Shown here piece after piece: positions 25,830-31,753 of a stretch of 64,000 nt of DNA. Each line of letters starts with the position of its first letter. Position 1 is the stretch's first letter. Source of the DNA: Halobacterium wangiae (GTDB lineage: Archaea; Halobacteriota; Halobacteria; Halobacteriales; Halobacteriaceae). The stretch is taken from contig NZ_CP089588.1 in NCBI RefSeq assembly GCF_021249345.1, positions 496,001 through 560,000 of the forward strand. The letters are read 5' to 3'. Made by a program: the position numbers and the translations under genes. The notes beneath the pieces were generated by a model. It saw nothing but the letters and a program-made list of their open reading frames with translations. It ran no database searches and was not told where the DNA came from.

Positions 25830-26660
25830 CTACTCGCCGTTGTAGGTGACCGTCCGTCCCCAGCTGCTCTTCTTCCCCCAGAGCCCCGAGCGCATGCACT
25901 CGAGTTCGACGATCTGTGAGTTGTCGACGAAGAGGTTGACGTTCGGCCCGAAGTTCTTCACGTACCACTCGAACACCGGCGGGTCGGCGGCCTCGAACAC
26001 GCAGTTCTCGATGCCCACCTCGTTGGCGATCTCGAAGGCGACGTCGGTGCGCCACTCGCGGACGCGTTCGGTGATCCCCTCGGACTCGACCATGATCTTG
26101 TACGCGCCGGCGTCGAGGTGGCGCTCGGCTTCCGCGACGGCGCTGGCGGGGTCGATGGCCTCCTCGCTCTCCAGTTCCTCGACGCTGGAGGCGCCGCCGG
26201 CACCGAACTGGATGTTGATCTCGGGTTTCGCTTTCAACCCCTTCTCGGCGACGAGTTCGGTCAGCGCGACCATGTCGTCGACGTCGATGGCGAGGAACCC
26301 GCTGGAGATTTCGACGATGTCGAAGCCGAGTTCGCCGGCCTCCTCGACGTACGCCTCGACCTGGTCGTGGTCGCGGACGAGCACGTTCTCGATGAAGCCG
26401 CCGGTCGACACCTCGACGTCGAACTCGTGGCAGGTGTCGATCAGTTCGCGGACGGCGTCCTCGGGCATCAGCGCGAACGACCCGCCCGAGAACTTGTAGA
26501 TGTCGACGTACCGGCCCATCGTCTCGAGGATGTCCCGGAGTTCCCGCGGCCCCATCGGGTCGTAGTAGGGGCCGCGGATCTCCGTGATACCGCGGTCGCG
26601 TGGTTTCTCCGGCCGGTCGTTGTGGTGCAGGAAGTCGAACGCTCGGTCTGAGTCGGCCAT
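25830..26660 (-). CDS. comA: phosphosulfolactate synthase (ComA family)
   Basis: The 276-residue protein has the ComA TIM-barrel features: KPRDRGITEIRGPYYDP, VDIYKFSGGSFAL, STGGFIENVLV, DIVEISSGFLAI, KPEINIQFGAGG and KIMVESEGITE. ComA adds sulfite to phosphoenolpyruvate to make (R)-phosphosulfolactate, the first step of coenzyme M synthesis in methanogens. Haloarchaea make no methane, so here it may serve sulfolactate or another sulfonate, or a different PEP-addition reaction. It is about 25 residues longer than methanogen ComA. It shares its strand with the MmgE/PrpD gene 45 bases upstream and probably its transcript. Confidence 0.85.
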   Translation of the reverse strand: MADSDRAFDFLHHNDRPEKPRDRGITEIRGPYYDPMGPRELRDILETMGRYVDIYKFSGGSFALMPEDAVRELIDTCHEFDVEVSTGGFIENVLVRDHDQVEAYVEEAGELGFDIVEISSGFLAIDVDDMVALTELVAEKGLKAKPEINIQFGAGGASSVEELESEEAIDPASAVAEAERHLDAGAYKIMVESEGITERVREWRTDVAFEIANEVGIENCVFEAADPPVFEWYVKNFGPNVNLFVDNSQIVELECMRSGLWGKKSSWGRTVTYNGE

Positions 26661-26705
26661 GGTCCGTGTTGACGTACGTCGCTCAGTTCCTTAGTCGTAG
26701 CCCGG

Positions 26706-28058
26706 TCACTCCAGCAGCGCGACGAGGTCCGCGACGTCGTAGTCCTCGAGGTTCCGGACCGTCTCGACGACGTCGGTCTGGCGCGCCTCGTCGTAGCGGG
26801 CGCCGGTCATGGTCCGGAACTTGCCCTCGACCTGCGCCCAGGACATCGGCTCCGTGGGGTGGCCGCCGAACGCGTCCTTCTCGACGCGGTGGACCGTCCC
26901 GTCGGTCAGTTCTACCTCGACGTGGGCGGGCATCTCGCCGTCCTCGAAGCGCGCCGTGAGTTCGGGGTCCTCCTCGACCGTCACCTTCCGCAAGAGGGAC
27001 TGCACGGCCTCGCGGCGTATCTGCTGGGACTCGTACGCCGTGTTCGTCATCTCGCGGTCGACGAGCGCTGCCGCGAGCATGTACGGCAGCGAGTGGTCGG
27101 CCTGCGCCTTCGTCTCGACCTCGTAGCGCGACCCCTCGCCGCCCCCGATGATGAGTTTCGCGCCCGCGAAGGTGTCGAGACGGATCGCCGCCACGTCCTC
27201 GTGGTCGAGGTTCTCCCGCTCGGTGAGTTCGATGATCCCCTCGACGGCCGACTGCGCGTACGTCTCGGCGACGTAGCGCTTGGTCATCGTGTCGAAGACG
27301 TGCTCGCAACCAGGGTCGAGGTCGACCTCGAACGCCCCGGAGACGACCTCCTTCCACCCCTTCTGGCCCTCGAAGAGGTCGACCGGCCCCTCCATCCCGT
27401 TGCGCGCGAGCAGCACCGAGTAGACGGCGTTGCGGGCCGCGTTCGCGCTCGCGATCCCCTTCCACTCGTTGATGCCGCCGGTCCGGGTGACGCGGAGAGC
27501 GTTGTGCGCGGTTCCCGCGATGCCGATGGCGTTCCGGAGCTGGTCGGAGGAGAGGTCGAGCACCGTCCCCGCGCCGGCCGCCGCCGAGATGACCGTGTGG
27601 GTCACGTGGTCGAACCCGCGGTCCCGCACGGGCGCGTTCCACGCGAGTTCGCCCTGGATCTCGTAGGCGACCGCGATGCCCTCGAGGAGTTCCTCACCCG
27701 ACGCCTCGGCGACCTCCCCGCAGGCGACGACGCTCGCGATGTTGTCACTCGGGTGCGGCGTCTCCCCGGGCGCGAGGAAGGAGTCCATGAAGTCGAGGTA
27801 GCGCGTGAGCGCCGTGTTGTACATCGCCGCCTGCGCCGGCGGGACGGTCTCCTCGCGGCCCCAGAGCCGACACGGCCCGCCGTGCCCGAACTCGGTGACG
27901 GTCGCCCCGACGGCGTCCACCGGTTCGGCACCCATCGCCCCGACGCCGATGCCCAGCGAGTCGAGAACGCGCTTCTTCAACTCCTCGCGGACGTCCGACG
28001 ACAGGGAGTCGTACGAGACGTCGCCGGCGAACTCGGCCAGTTCTGCTGTCGTCGTCAT
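26706..28058 (-). CDS. MmgE/PrpD family protein (2-methylcitrate dehydratase-like)
   Basis: The 450-residue protein shows the MmgE/PrpD fold markers: KRVLDSLGIGVGA near the N-terminus, NTALTRYLDFMDSF, HPSDNIASVVACGE, HTVISAAAGAG and the late ADHSLPYMLAAALVD. The family includes 2-methylcitrate dehydratase, cis-aconitate decarboxylase and several epimerases, so exact chemistry is open. No methylcitrate synthase or lyase is nearby, which argues against a simple propionate pathway here. The start at 28058 follows the conserved N-terminus MTTTAELAEFAG. Twenty-six bases upstream begins a highly structured intergenic segment (28085-28235). Confidence 0.88.
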   Translation of the reverse strand: MTTTAELAEFAGDVSYDSLSSDVREELKKRVLDSLGIGVGAMGAEPVDAVGATVTEFGHGGPCRLWGREETVPPAQAAMYNTALTRYLDFMDSFLAPGETPHPSDNIASVVACGEVAEASGEELLEGIAVAYEIQGELAWNAPVRDRGFDHVTHTVISAAAGAGTVLDLSSDQLRNAIGIAGTAHNALRVTRTGGINEWKGIASANAARNAVYSVLLARNGMEGPVDLFEGQKGWKEVVSGAFEVDLDPGCEHVFDTMTKRYVAETYAQSAVEGIIELTERENLDHEDVAAIRLDTFAGAKLIIGGGEGSRYEVETKAQADHSLPYMLAAALVDREMTNTAYESQQIRREAVQSLLRKVTVEEDPELTARFEDGEMPAHVEVELTDGTVHRVEKDAFGGHPTEPMSWAQVEGKFRTMTGARYDEARQTDVVETVRNLEDYDVADLVALLE

Positions 28059-28084
28059 GTGTTCACGTATGCCGTGCACAGCGA

Positions 28085-28235
28085 AAGGTGTGGTGTCGAG
28101 TGGCACGGTAGGCACTCGTCGCGGCCAGTTTCGGAGGATGTCGGGGCGGGTTCGAACCGGAACCAGACGTGCTCGTTCACGTCGTTCGCTGCACGCGACT
28201 GGTAGGGTTCGAATCCTTTCGACACCGCACACCTT
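28085..28235. other. structured intergenic segment with tRNA T-arm-like hairpins (possible non-coding RNA)
   Basis: The ends pair: AAGGTGTGGTGTCGA at 28085-28099 matches TCGACACCGCACACCTT at 28219-28235 with 15 pairs and a two-base bulge. Inside are two T-arm-like palindromes, GGTTCGAACC (28149-28158) and GGGTTCGAATCC (28205-28216), and a perfect hairpin GACGTG-CTCGTT-CACGTC (28166-28183). The segment is too long and lacks a proper D-arm and anticodon arm for a tRNA. It may be a structured RNA or an old recombination site. Strand is not clear. Confidence 0.4.
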
Positions 28236-28287
28236 AGAACGACGCGAGTGACACGGCGGTCGCTCGCGGTCGTTGCGTCAGTAGAAG

Positions 28288-28315
28288 TGGGTCGGGGCGG
28301 ATTTGAACCGCCGAC
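28288..28315. repeat. left attachment-site repeat (displaced tRNA-Val 3' end)
   Basis: These 28 bases (beginning TGGGTCGGGGCGG and ending CCGCCGAC) are identical to 30277-30304 and correspond to the T-arm and acceptor 3' strand of tRNA-Val. Left of it the flank is AGTAGAAG, while the right copy is preceded by GCCTGA, so identity stops exactly at the tRNA discriminator base. No D-arm or anticodon arm follows on this side, so this is the displaced fragment and not a working tRNA. Confidence 0.8.
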
Positions 28316-28386
28316 AACCGCGCCTCCCTCCGGTCGGGCGGTTTGCGGTTCCAACTCGGTCGGCCCCATTCCGCGGGGCCTCCCTT

Positions 28387-28404
28387 CGCCCCGACCCATC
28401 AGGC
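28387..28404. repeat. inverted copy of the tRNA-end/element junction
   Basis: CGCCCCGACCCATCAGGC here is the exact reverse complement of 30271-30288, which spans the tRNA-Val acceptor end plus six element bases (TCAGGC). The first twelve bases also pair with the left attachment repeat (TGGGTCGGGGCG at 28288-28299), making a 111-base palindrome-bounded segment. Inner bases CCGACAACCGC (28311-28321) pair with GCGGTT and GTCGG (28345-28363). Confidence 0.6.
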
Positions 28405-28476
28405 TCCCTCCCCGCGCTGGTCGGTCGCCGGATAGGCGGGGCGTGGAACCTGCCGTGTGTGGACGAGCCAATAACC

Positions 28477-29514
28477 ATGTCCAACCACGGAATGAACCCC
28501 GACGATATTGAACTGAGCCGGATGATTGAACGCTTCCTTAACGAGAGGGAGGACGAGAAAAGCGAAGCGACCATCTACAACAACCGGAGTCACCTCGCGG
28601 ACTTCAACGATTGGTGTGCCGAAAATGAGTATACCGTCGTCGGAGACCTCGACCCGTTCGTGGTGCTTGACTACAAGAACCACGTCAAAGCCAGAGTCCA
28701 GAAAACGACGCTCCGGGGGTACGTCTCGACCATGCGGGAGTTCCTTCGGTTCTGTAACCGGATGGACGTGCTGGGCGAGAACATCGTGGAGGCATTGGAG
28801 TTCCCCCAGCTCGGTCCCGACGAGGGGGCGCGCGATACAATGTTGGACTTCGAGGCCATCAAGGAGATAGAGGCGTTCCTCGACCGCTTCGAGTACGGGC
28901 AGTTCCGGCACGTCGTGTTCGGGCTGCTCTGGCATACTGGGTGCCGAATGGGGGCGCTGCGGGCGCTCGATTTGGACGACTACGTGCCAGCGTCGGAAAC
29001 CAAGAAGGGGGTTGCCCGACTCAAGTTCCATCACCGGCCAGAAGAAGGCACACCGCTGAAGAACCAAGGCGGCAGTGAGCGGACGGTGAACCTCAAGCCG
29101 AAGTTTGCCACGCTGATTGAAGGGTACATCGACTACCACCGCAATGACGTTCGTGACGACTACGGGCGCTTCCCGCTGGTTACGACGACCCACGGTCGGC
29201 CCGCGCTGTCAACGATTCAGGGCCAAGTCTACTCCCTGACTCGGCCCTGCGTCTACACCGGGTCGTGCCCGCACGGGCGGGAAGAAGCCGAGTGTGAGGC
29301 GACAGAGTACGATAAGGCCCCGAAGTGTCCATCGTCGGTCTCCCCGCACCCGCTTCGCCGAGGGTCAATCACGTACCACTTGAAGAACGAGGGATGGACG
29401 TACGAGGAGTGTTCCCTTCGGTTCAACGTCTCAGTAGAGACCCTGAAGCAGCACTACGACCAGACGACACAGGGAGATATTGCGGACGTGCTGGCGGATA
29501 GGCACTTCTCCTAA
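28477..29514 (+). CDS. tyrosine recombinase/integrase of the tRNA-Val element
   Basis: The 345-residue protein has an N-terminal SAM-like core-binding domain (SEATIYNNRSHLADFNDWC; TLRGYVSTMREFLRFC, about residues 30-95) and a catalytic domain with HTGCRMGALRALDL (Arg157), SPHPLRRGSITYHL (His291, Arg294) and the nucleophile Tyr327 in KQHYDQ. A cysteine-rich insert (PCVYTGSCPHG to KCPSS, about residues 258-286) just before the catalytic His may bind zinc. It should integrate and excise the surrounding element at the tRNA-Val end. The start MSNHGMNPDD at 28477 was preferred; the frame is open back into the attachment repeat (TTG at 28303), so an N-terminally longer product cannot be excluded. 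Confidence 0.9.
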   Translation: MSNHGMNPDDIELSRMIERFLNEREDEKSEATIYNNRSHLADFNDWCAENEYTVVGDLDPFVVLDYKNHVKARVQKTTLRGYVSTMREFLRFCNRMDVLGENIVEALEFPQLGPDEGARDTMLDFEAIKEIEAFLDRFEYGQFRHVVFGLLWHTGCRMGALRALDLDDYVPASETKKGVARLKFHHRPEEGTPLKNQGGSERTVNLKPKFATLIEGYIDYHRNDVRDDYGRFPLVTTTHGRPALSTIQGQVYSLTRPCVYTGSCPHGREEAECEATEYDKAPKCPSSVSPHPLRRGSITYHLKNEGWTYEECSLRFNVSVETLKQHYDQTTQGDIADVLADRHFS

Positions 29515-29650
29515 CTGCCGGTGAAGTATGGTTTCGGACAGGCAAAAGACGGGCTGAACAGGGCCTGAGGCAAGGTCAACGCAGAATCGCGCATCGGAAT
29601 CGGGTCAAAAAGAGCGAGAACGCGCGCCTGCTTCCTTTCGAGGCTTCCCA

Positions 29651-29722
29651 GACCTGTATTGCCCCTGAATACAGCAATATCCCTGTTGAAATCTTATTGG
29701 TTCGACAATACCCCTACTGAAA
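29651..29722. repeat. palindrome and two 31-bp-spaced repeats behind the integrase gene
   Basis: CTGTATT-GCCCCTG-AATACAG (29654-29674) is a perfect seven-base inverted repeat. It is followed by CAATATCCCTGTTGAAA (29675-29691) and CAATACCCCTACTGAAA (29706-29722), a direct repeat with 14 of 17 matches whose starts are 31 bases apart, about three helical turns. Such phased repeats suit arm-type integrase sites, a regulator, or a replication iteron; the 248-base gap has no gene. Confidence 0.5.
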
Positions 29723-29762
29723 GAGCCGTTAGATAGGTGGGCGGACCTATAACTGACTGCGG

Positions 29763-30023
29763 TCAGTCACAACTTGAATTCAGGGTGAGACGGCTCGCTT
29801 TCATGAGTCCGGAGAGCATGAGGAACCAGCCTACGGAAGAGACGACGACGATTCGGATTATGTCTGGTCCATACCCACGTGTATCGAACGTATATCCTTC
29901 CAAGAAGAGAAGGAAGTCGCGGATGCCGTAGCCGACGAGTAAGGTCCCAACACCGAGAAGAACCCCATATACGACGAACAATCCTAAATTATCTATGACT
30001 AAACGGTCTTTCCCGGAGGGCAT
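29763..30023 (-). CDS. small membrane protein of the integrated element (86 aa)
   Basis: The 86-residue product (MPSGKDRLVIDNLGLFVVYG) has two or three membrane segments: about residues 13-33 (LGLFVVYGVLLGVGTLLVGYG), a shorter hydrophobic piece FLLFLEGY, and residues 57-73 (IIRIVVVSSVGWFLMLSG). No known family is recognised. Its codon use is more AT-rich than that of the chromosomal neighbours, like the rest of the element. AT-rich promoter-like sequences (minus strand AATAAAGG and GTATAGAG, 30041-30061) lie just upstream. It is the only cargo gene of the element; a role in host interaction or stability is speculation. Confidence 0.6.
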   Translation of the reverse strand: MPSGKDRLVIDNLGLFVVYGVLLGVGTLLVGYGIRDFLLFLEGYTFDTRGYGPDIIRIVVVSSVGWFLMLSGLMKASRLTLNSSCD

Positions 30024-30276
30024 GTCGGTTCACTTGTTTTCCCTCTATACGCCTTTATTCTGTTGAGATAATCGGCACATCCTCTGTACTTAGCAACCCC
30101 CCAGAGTCTATTTGAAGTTGAGTGTTTCAACAGAGCCGACACATGAAAACCACCACACAACGGCGACCCGGACCCGCCGACCTGATGGATTCAAGGAGGG
30201 GAATCCAATTACGAGTATAAAAGAACGTACCGCTGTCTGGCGGTTTTGTCTACTTCAGAAGGCAGCGTTCGCCTGA
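30024..30276. other. gene-free right part of the integrated element
   Basis: About 250 bases of mixed composition between the small membrane protein and the tRNA-Val 3' end. It holds the promoter of the membrane protein, a TATA-like GTATAAAAG (near 30217-30225) pointing to no evident gene, and a 25-codon frame at about 30143 without support. No coding region is called. Confidence 0.5.
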
Positions 30277-30351
30277 TGGGTCGGGGCGGATTTGAACCGC
30301 CGACCTGCTCCGTGTGAAGGAGCCGTCATAGCCTGACTAGACCACCGACCC
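30277..30351 (-). tRNA. tRNA-Val (anticodon CAC)
   Basis: The 75-base minus-strand gene folds into a full cloverleaf: acceptor GGGTCGG/CCGACCC with discriminator A at 30277, D-arm with GGTCTAGTCAGGC, anticodon arm GCTCC-TTCACAC-GGAGC giving anticodon CAC (reads GTG), and T-arm GGCGG-TTCAAAT-CCGCC. No CCA is encoded, as usual in haloarchaea, and no intron is present. Its last 28 bases are repeated at 28288-28315, marking it as the integration target of the neighbouring element. Confidence 0.96.
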
Positions 30352-30375
30352 GCAGACCAGAGTACCCGGGTGCGG

Positions 30376-30384
30376 CCATTAAGG
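30376..30384 (-). promoter_or_regulatory. TATA-like box of tRNA-Val
   Basis: CCTTAATGG on the minus strand is centred 29 bases upstream of the mature tRNA 5' end at 30351, a normal place for an archaeal promoter with a very short or no 5' leader. Confidence 0.5.
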
Positions 30385-30467
30385 CTTGCGTTTACTCCCG
30401 AGTTCCCGCCCCAGCCCGAGCGCCGAACACCGGCCGCTGGCGTCGTGCACCGATGGGTTTTTGTCTG

Positions 30468-30483
30468 TTTAGGCCAACCTAAA
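30468..30483. promoter_or_regulatory. DtxR/SirR-type metal-regulator box, without an obvious target gene
   Basis: TTTAGGCCAACCTAAA has perfect six-base arms (TTTAGG/CCTAAA) around four bases. It matches the general form of DtxR/IdeR-family sites (TTAGG...CCTAA) that haloarchaeal iron-dependent regulators also use. It lies 117 bases upstream of tRNA-Val and 100 bases downstream of the cobalamin adenosyltransferase stop, not in a clear promoter. Confidence 0.45.
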
Positions 30484-30583
30484 GCGCGTCGGCGGGCGTG
30501 CCGACCGTCCGCCCACGTCTGTCCCAGACACCGTCGGCAACCGCGTCCCTCACGGGACGAAGACATCACTCGTCCGCGCGCCG

Positions 30584-31120
30584 TCAGTACGACGGCGACT
30601 CCTCGCGGACACCCGCTTCCTTGTTCGCCAGCCGCGCGAACACGAACAGCGCGTCCGACAGGCGGTTCAGGTACGCGACGGCCGTCTCGTTGACGCCGTC
30701 CCCGTGGTCGGCGAACGCGACCGCGCGGCGCTCCGCGCGACGGCAGACCGCCCGCGCCTGGTGGAGTTTCGCGCCCGACTCGCTGCCGCCGGGGAGGATG
30801 AACGACTGCAGCGGGTCGAGTCGCTCCTCGCAGGCGTCGATCCACTCCTCGACCGCGTCGACGTGCTCCTCGCGGACCACCGGGTCGTCCTCGTCCGGAT
30901 CGGGGTTCGCGAAGTCGGCCTGGAGGACGTGGAGGTGGTTCTGGCAGGACGCCAGGTAGTCGTCGAGGTCGTCGACGCCCGTCGGCCGCGCGGTTCCCAC
31001 GACGGCGTTCAGTTCGTCGACGGTGCCGTAGGCCTCGATGCGCGGACTGGCCTTGGAGATGCGGTCCATGTTCCGGAGGTCCGTCTCGCCGCTGTCCCCG
31101 CGGCGCGTGTAGATCTTCAC
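30584..31120 (-). CDS. pduO: cob(I)yrinic acid a,c-diamide adenosyltransferase, PduO type
   Basis: The 178-residue protein starts with a GTG (VKIYTRRGDSGETDL, the PduO-type N-terminus that binds ATP), followed by RIEAYGTVDELNAVVG, ILPGGSESGAKLHQARAVCRRAERR and the end LNRLSDALFVFARLAN. These are the classic motifs of the trimeric ATP:corrinoid adenosyltransferases that make adenosylcobalamin. The start overlaps the stop of the glutaredoxin-like gene by four bases (31117-31120), so the two are coupled. Length is as expected for the family. Confidence 0.94.
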   Translation of the reverse strand: MKIYTRRGDSGETDLRNMDRISKASPRIEAYGTVDELNAVVGTARPTGVDDLDDYLASCQNHLHVLQADFANPDPDEDDPVVREEHVDAVEEWIDACEERLDPLQSFILPGGSESGAKLHQARAVCRRAERRAVAFADHGDGVNETAVAYLNRLSDALFVFARLANKEAGVREESPSY

Positions 31121-31356
31121 GCCAGCGTCACCTCGACGTAGTCGAGGATGTTCTCGCTCTCGGCCATCGTCACGCCGTGGTCCTCGTCGACGAGCACCGG
31201 CACCCCGCGCTGACCGCTCACGCGCTTGACCTCGTTCCGCTCGGAGTGCAGCGCCTCGACCCACTTCGTCTCGTAGTCGAGGCCGTGTTCGTCGAGAGCG
31301 TCCGAGACCGTCTCGCAATACGGACAGCCGTCGAGGGCGTACAGGGTCAGAGCCAT
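31117..31356 (-). CDS. glutaredoxin-like thiol-disulfide protein
   Basis: The 79-residue protein MALTLYALDGCPYCETV has the CPYC redox pair (Cys11, Cys14) at the end of the first strand and a cis-proline in GVPVLVD, with the helical end SENILDYVEVTL. It is a minimal glutaredoxin/GST-N-terminal fold. Haloarchaea use gamma-glutamylcysteine in place of glutathione, so that is the likely reductant. The start at 31356 leaves no extension before the first strand. It is coupled to the cobalamin adenosyltransferase gene and could keep corrinoid or enzyme thiols reduced, which is only an inference from the overlap. Confidence 0.88.
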   Translation of the reverse strand: MALTLYALDGCPYCETVSDALDEHGLDYETKWVEALHSERNEVKRVSGQRGVPVLVDEDHGVTMAESENILDYVEVTLA

Positions 31357-31429
31357 ACCCGACGTTGACGCGGCGCCACCAAGAAGGTGGCCCCGAACAC
31401 TCTTCGTCCGCGCCCGCCTGTGGCCGCCC

Positions 31430-31753
31430 ATGGCAGACAGTCTCTTCGAGACGACGTTCCGCGTCGGCGAGGTCGTCGCCGCCGAACCGTTCGAGGAAGC
31501 CCGGAAACCCGAACTCGCGAAACTCCAGGTAGACCTCGGCGACGAGGTCGTCGACTCGGCCGCCCAGACTGGCTACAACTACGCGCCGGACGAACTGGTC
31601 GGCCGACAGGTGCTCTGTGCCACGGACCTCGGAACCGTCAACATCGCGGGCTACGAGTCCGAAGTGCTCACGGTCGGCGTCCCCGACGAGGACGGCAACC
31701 CCGTGCTCGTCGCGCCCGACGAGGACGTACCGCTCGGCGGCGAACTCTACTGA
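31430..31753 (+). CDS. CsaA/Trbp111-like tRNA-binding domain protein
   Basis: The 107-residue protein consists of one OB-fold of the EMAP/Trbp111 type: FRVGEVVAAEPFEEARKPELAKLQVDLGDE at the N-terminus and LVGRQVLCATDLGTVNIAGYESEVLTVG in the second half. This is the structure-specific tRNA-binding module found in CsaA and at the C-terminus of methionyl-tRNA synthetase. The end EDVPLGGELY fits CsaA. It is divergent from the glutaredoxin gene (73 bases) and convergent with the DUF547 gene, overlapping it by seven bases. Confidence 0.85.
   Translation: MADSLFETTFRVGEVVAAEPFEEARKPELAKLQVDLGDEVVDSAAQTGYNYAPDELVGRQVLCATDLGTVNIAGYESEVLTVGVPDEDGNPVLVAPDEDVPLGGELY

Larger units (their letters stand above)
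28288..30304. mobile_element. small integrated element at the 3' end of tRNA-Val (about 2 kb)
   Basis: A 28-base direct repeat (28288-28315 and 30277-30304) copies the 3' end of the intact tRNA-Val gene at 30277-30351. Between the copies lie only a tyrosine integrase (28477-29514) and a small membrane protein (29763-30023, opposite strand). The inside has visibly lower GC and more AT-rich gaps than the flanks. This is the layout of an element that integrated into the tRNA 3' end and rebuilt the tRNA with its own sequence. At 1,989 bases from repeat to repeat it is either a remnant or a minimal (satellite-like) element with no replication gene. Confidence 0.8.

Noticed and set aside
28092-28227. 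A 136-base intron-containing tRNA (GGTGTCG paired to CGACACC with a T-arm-like loop)
   Set aside because: The D-stem would start without the two linker bases, no anticodon arm could be built, and the pairing extends beyond seven pairs into a long stem, which fits another kind of structure.
28288-28397. A complete tRNA gene on the minus strand (T-arm and acceptor strands match tRNA-Val)
   Set aside because: The acceptor ends can pair at 110 bases, but there is no D-arm, no anticodon loop with a preceding T, and base 8 is not T. Only the last 28 bases are tRNA-like, as expected for a displaced attachment copy.
30143-30220. A 25-codon gene in the integrated element
   Set aside because: No promoter spacing or composition support and ends right before a TATA-like sequence.
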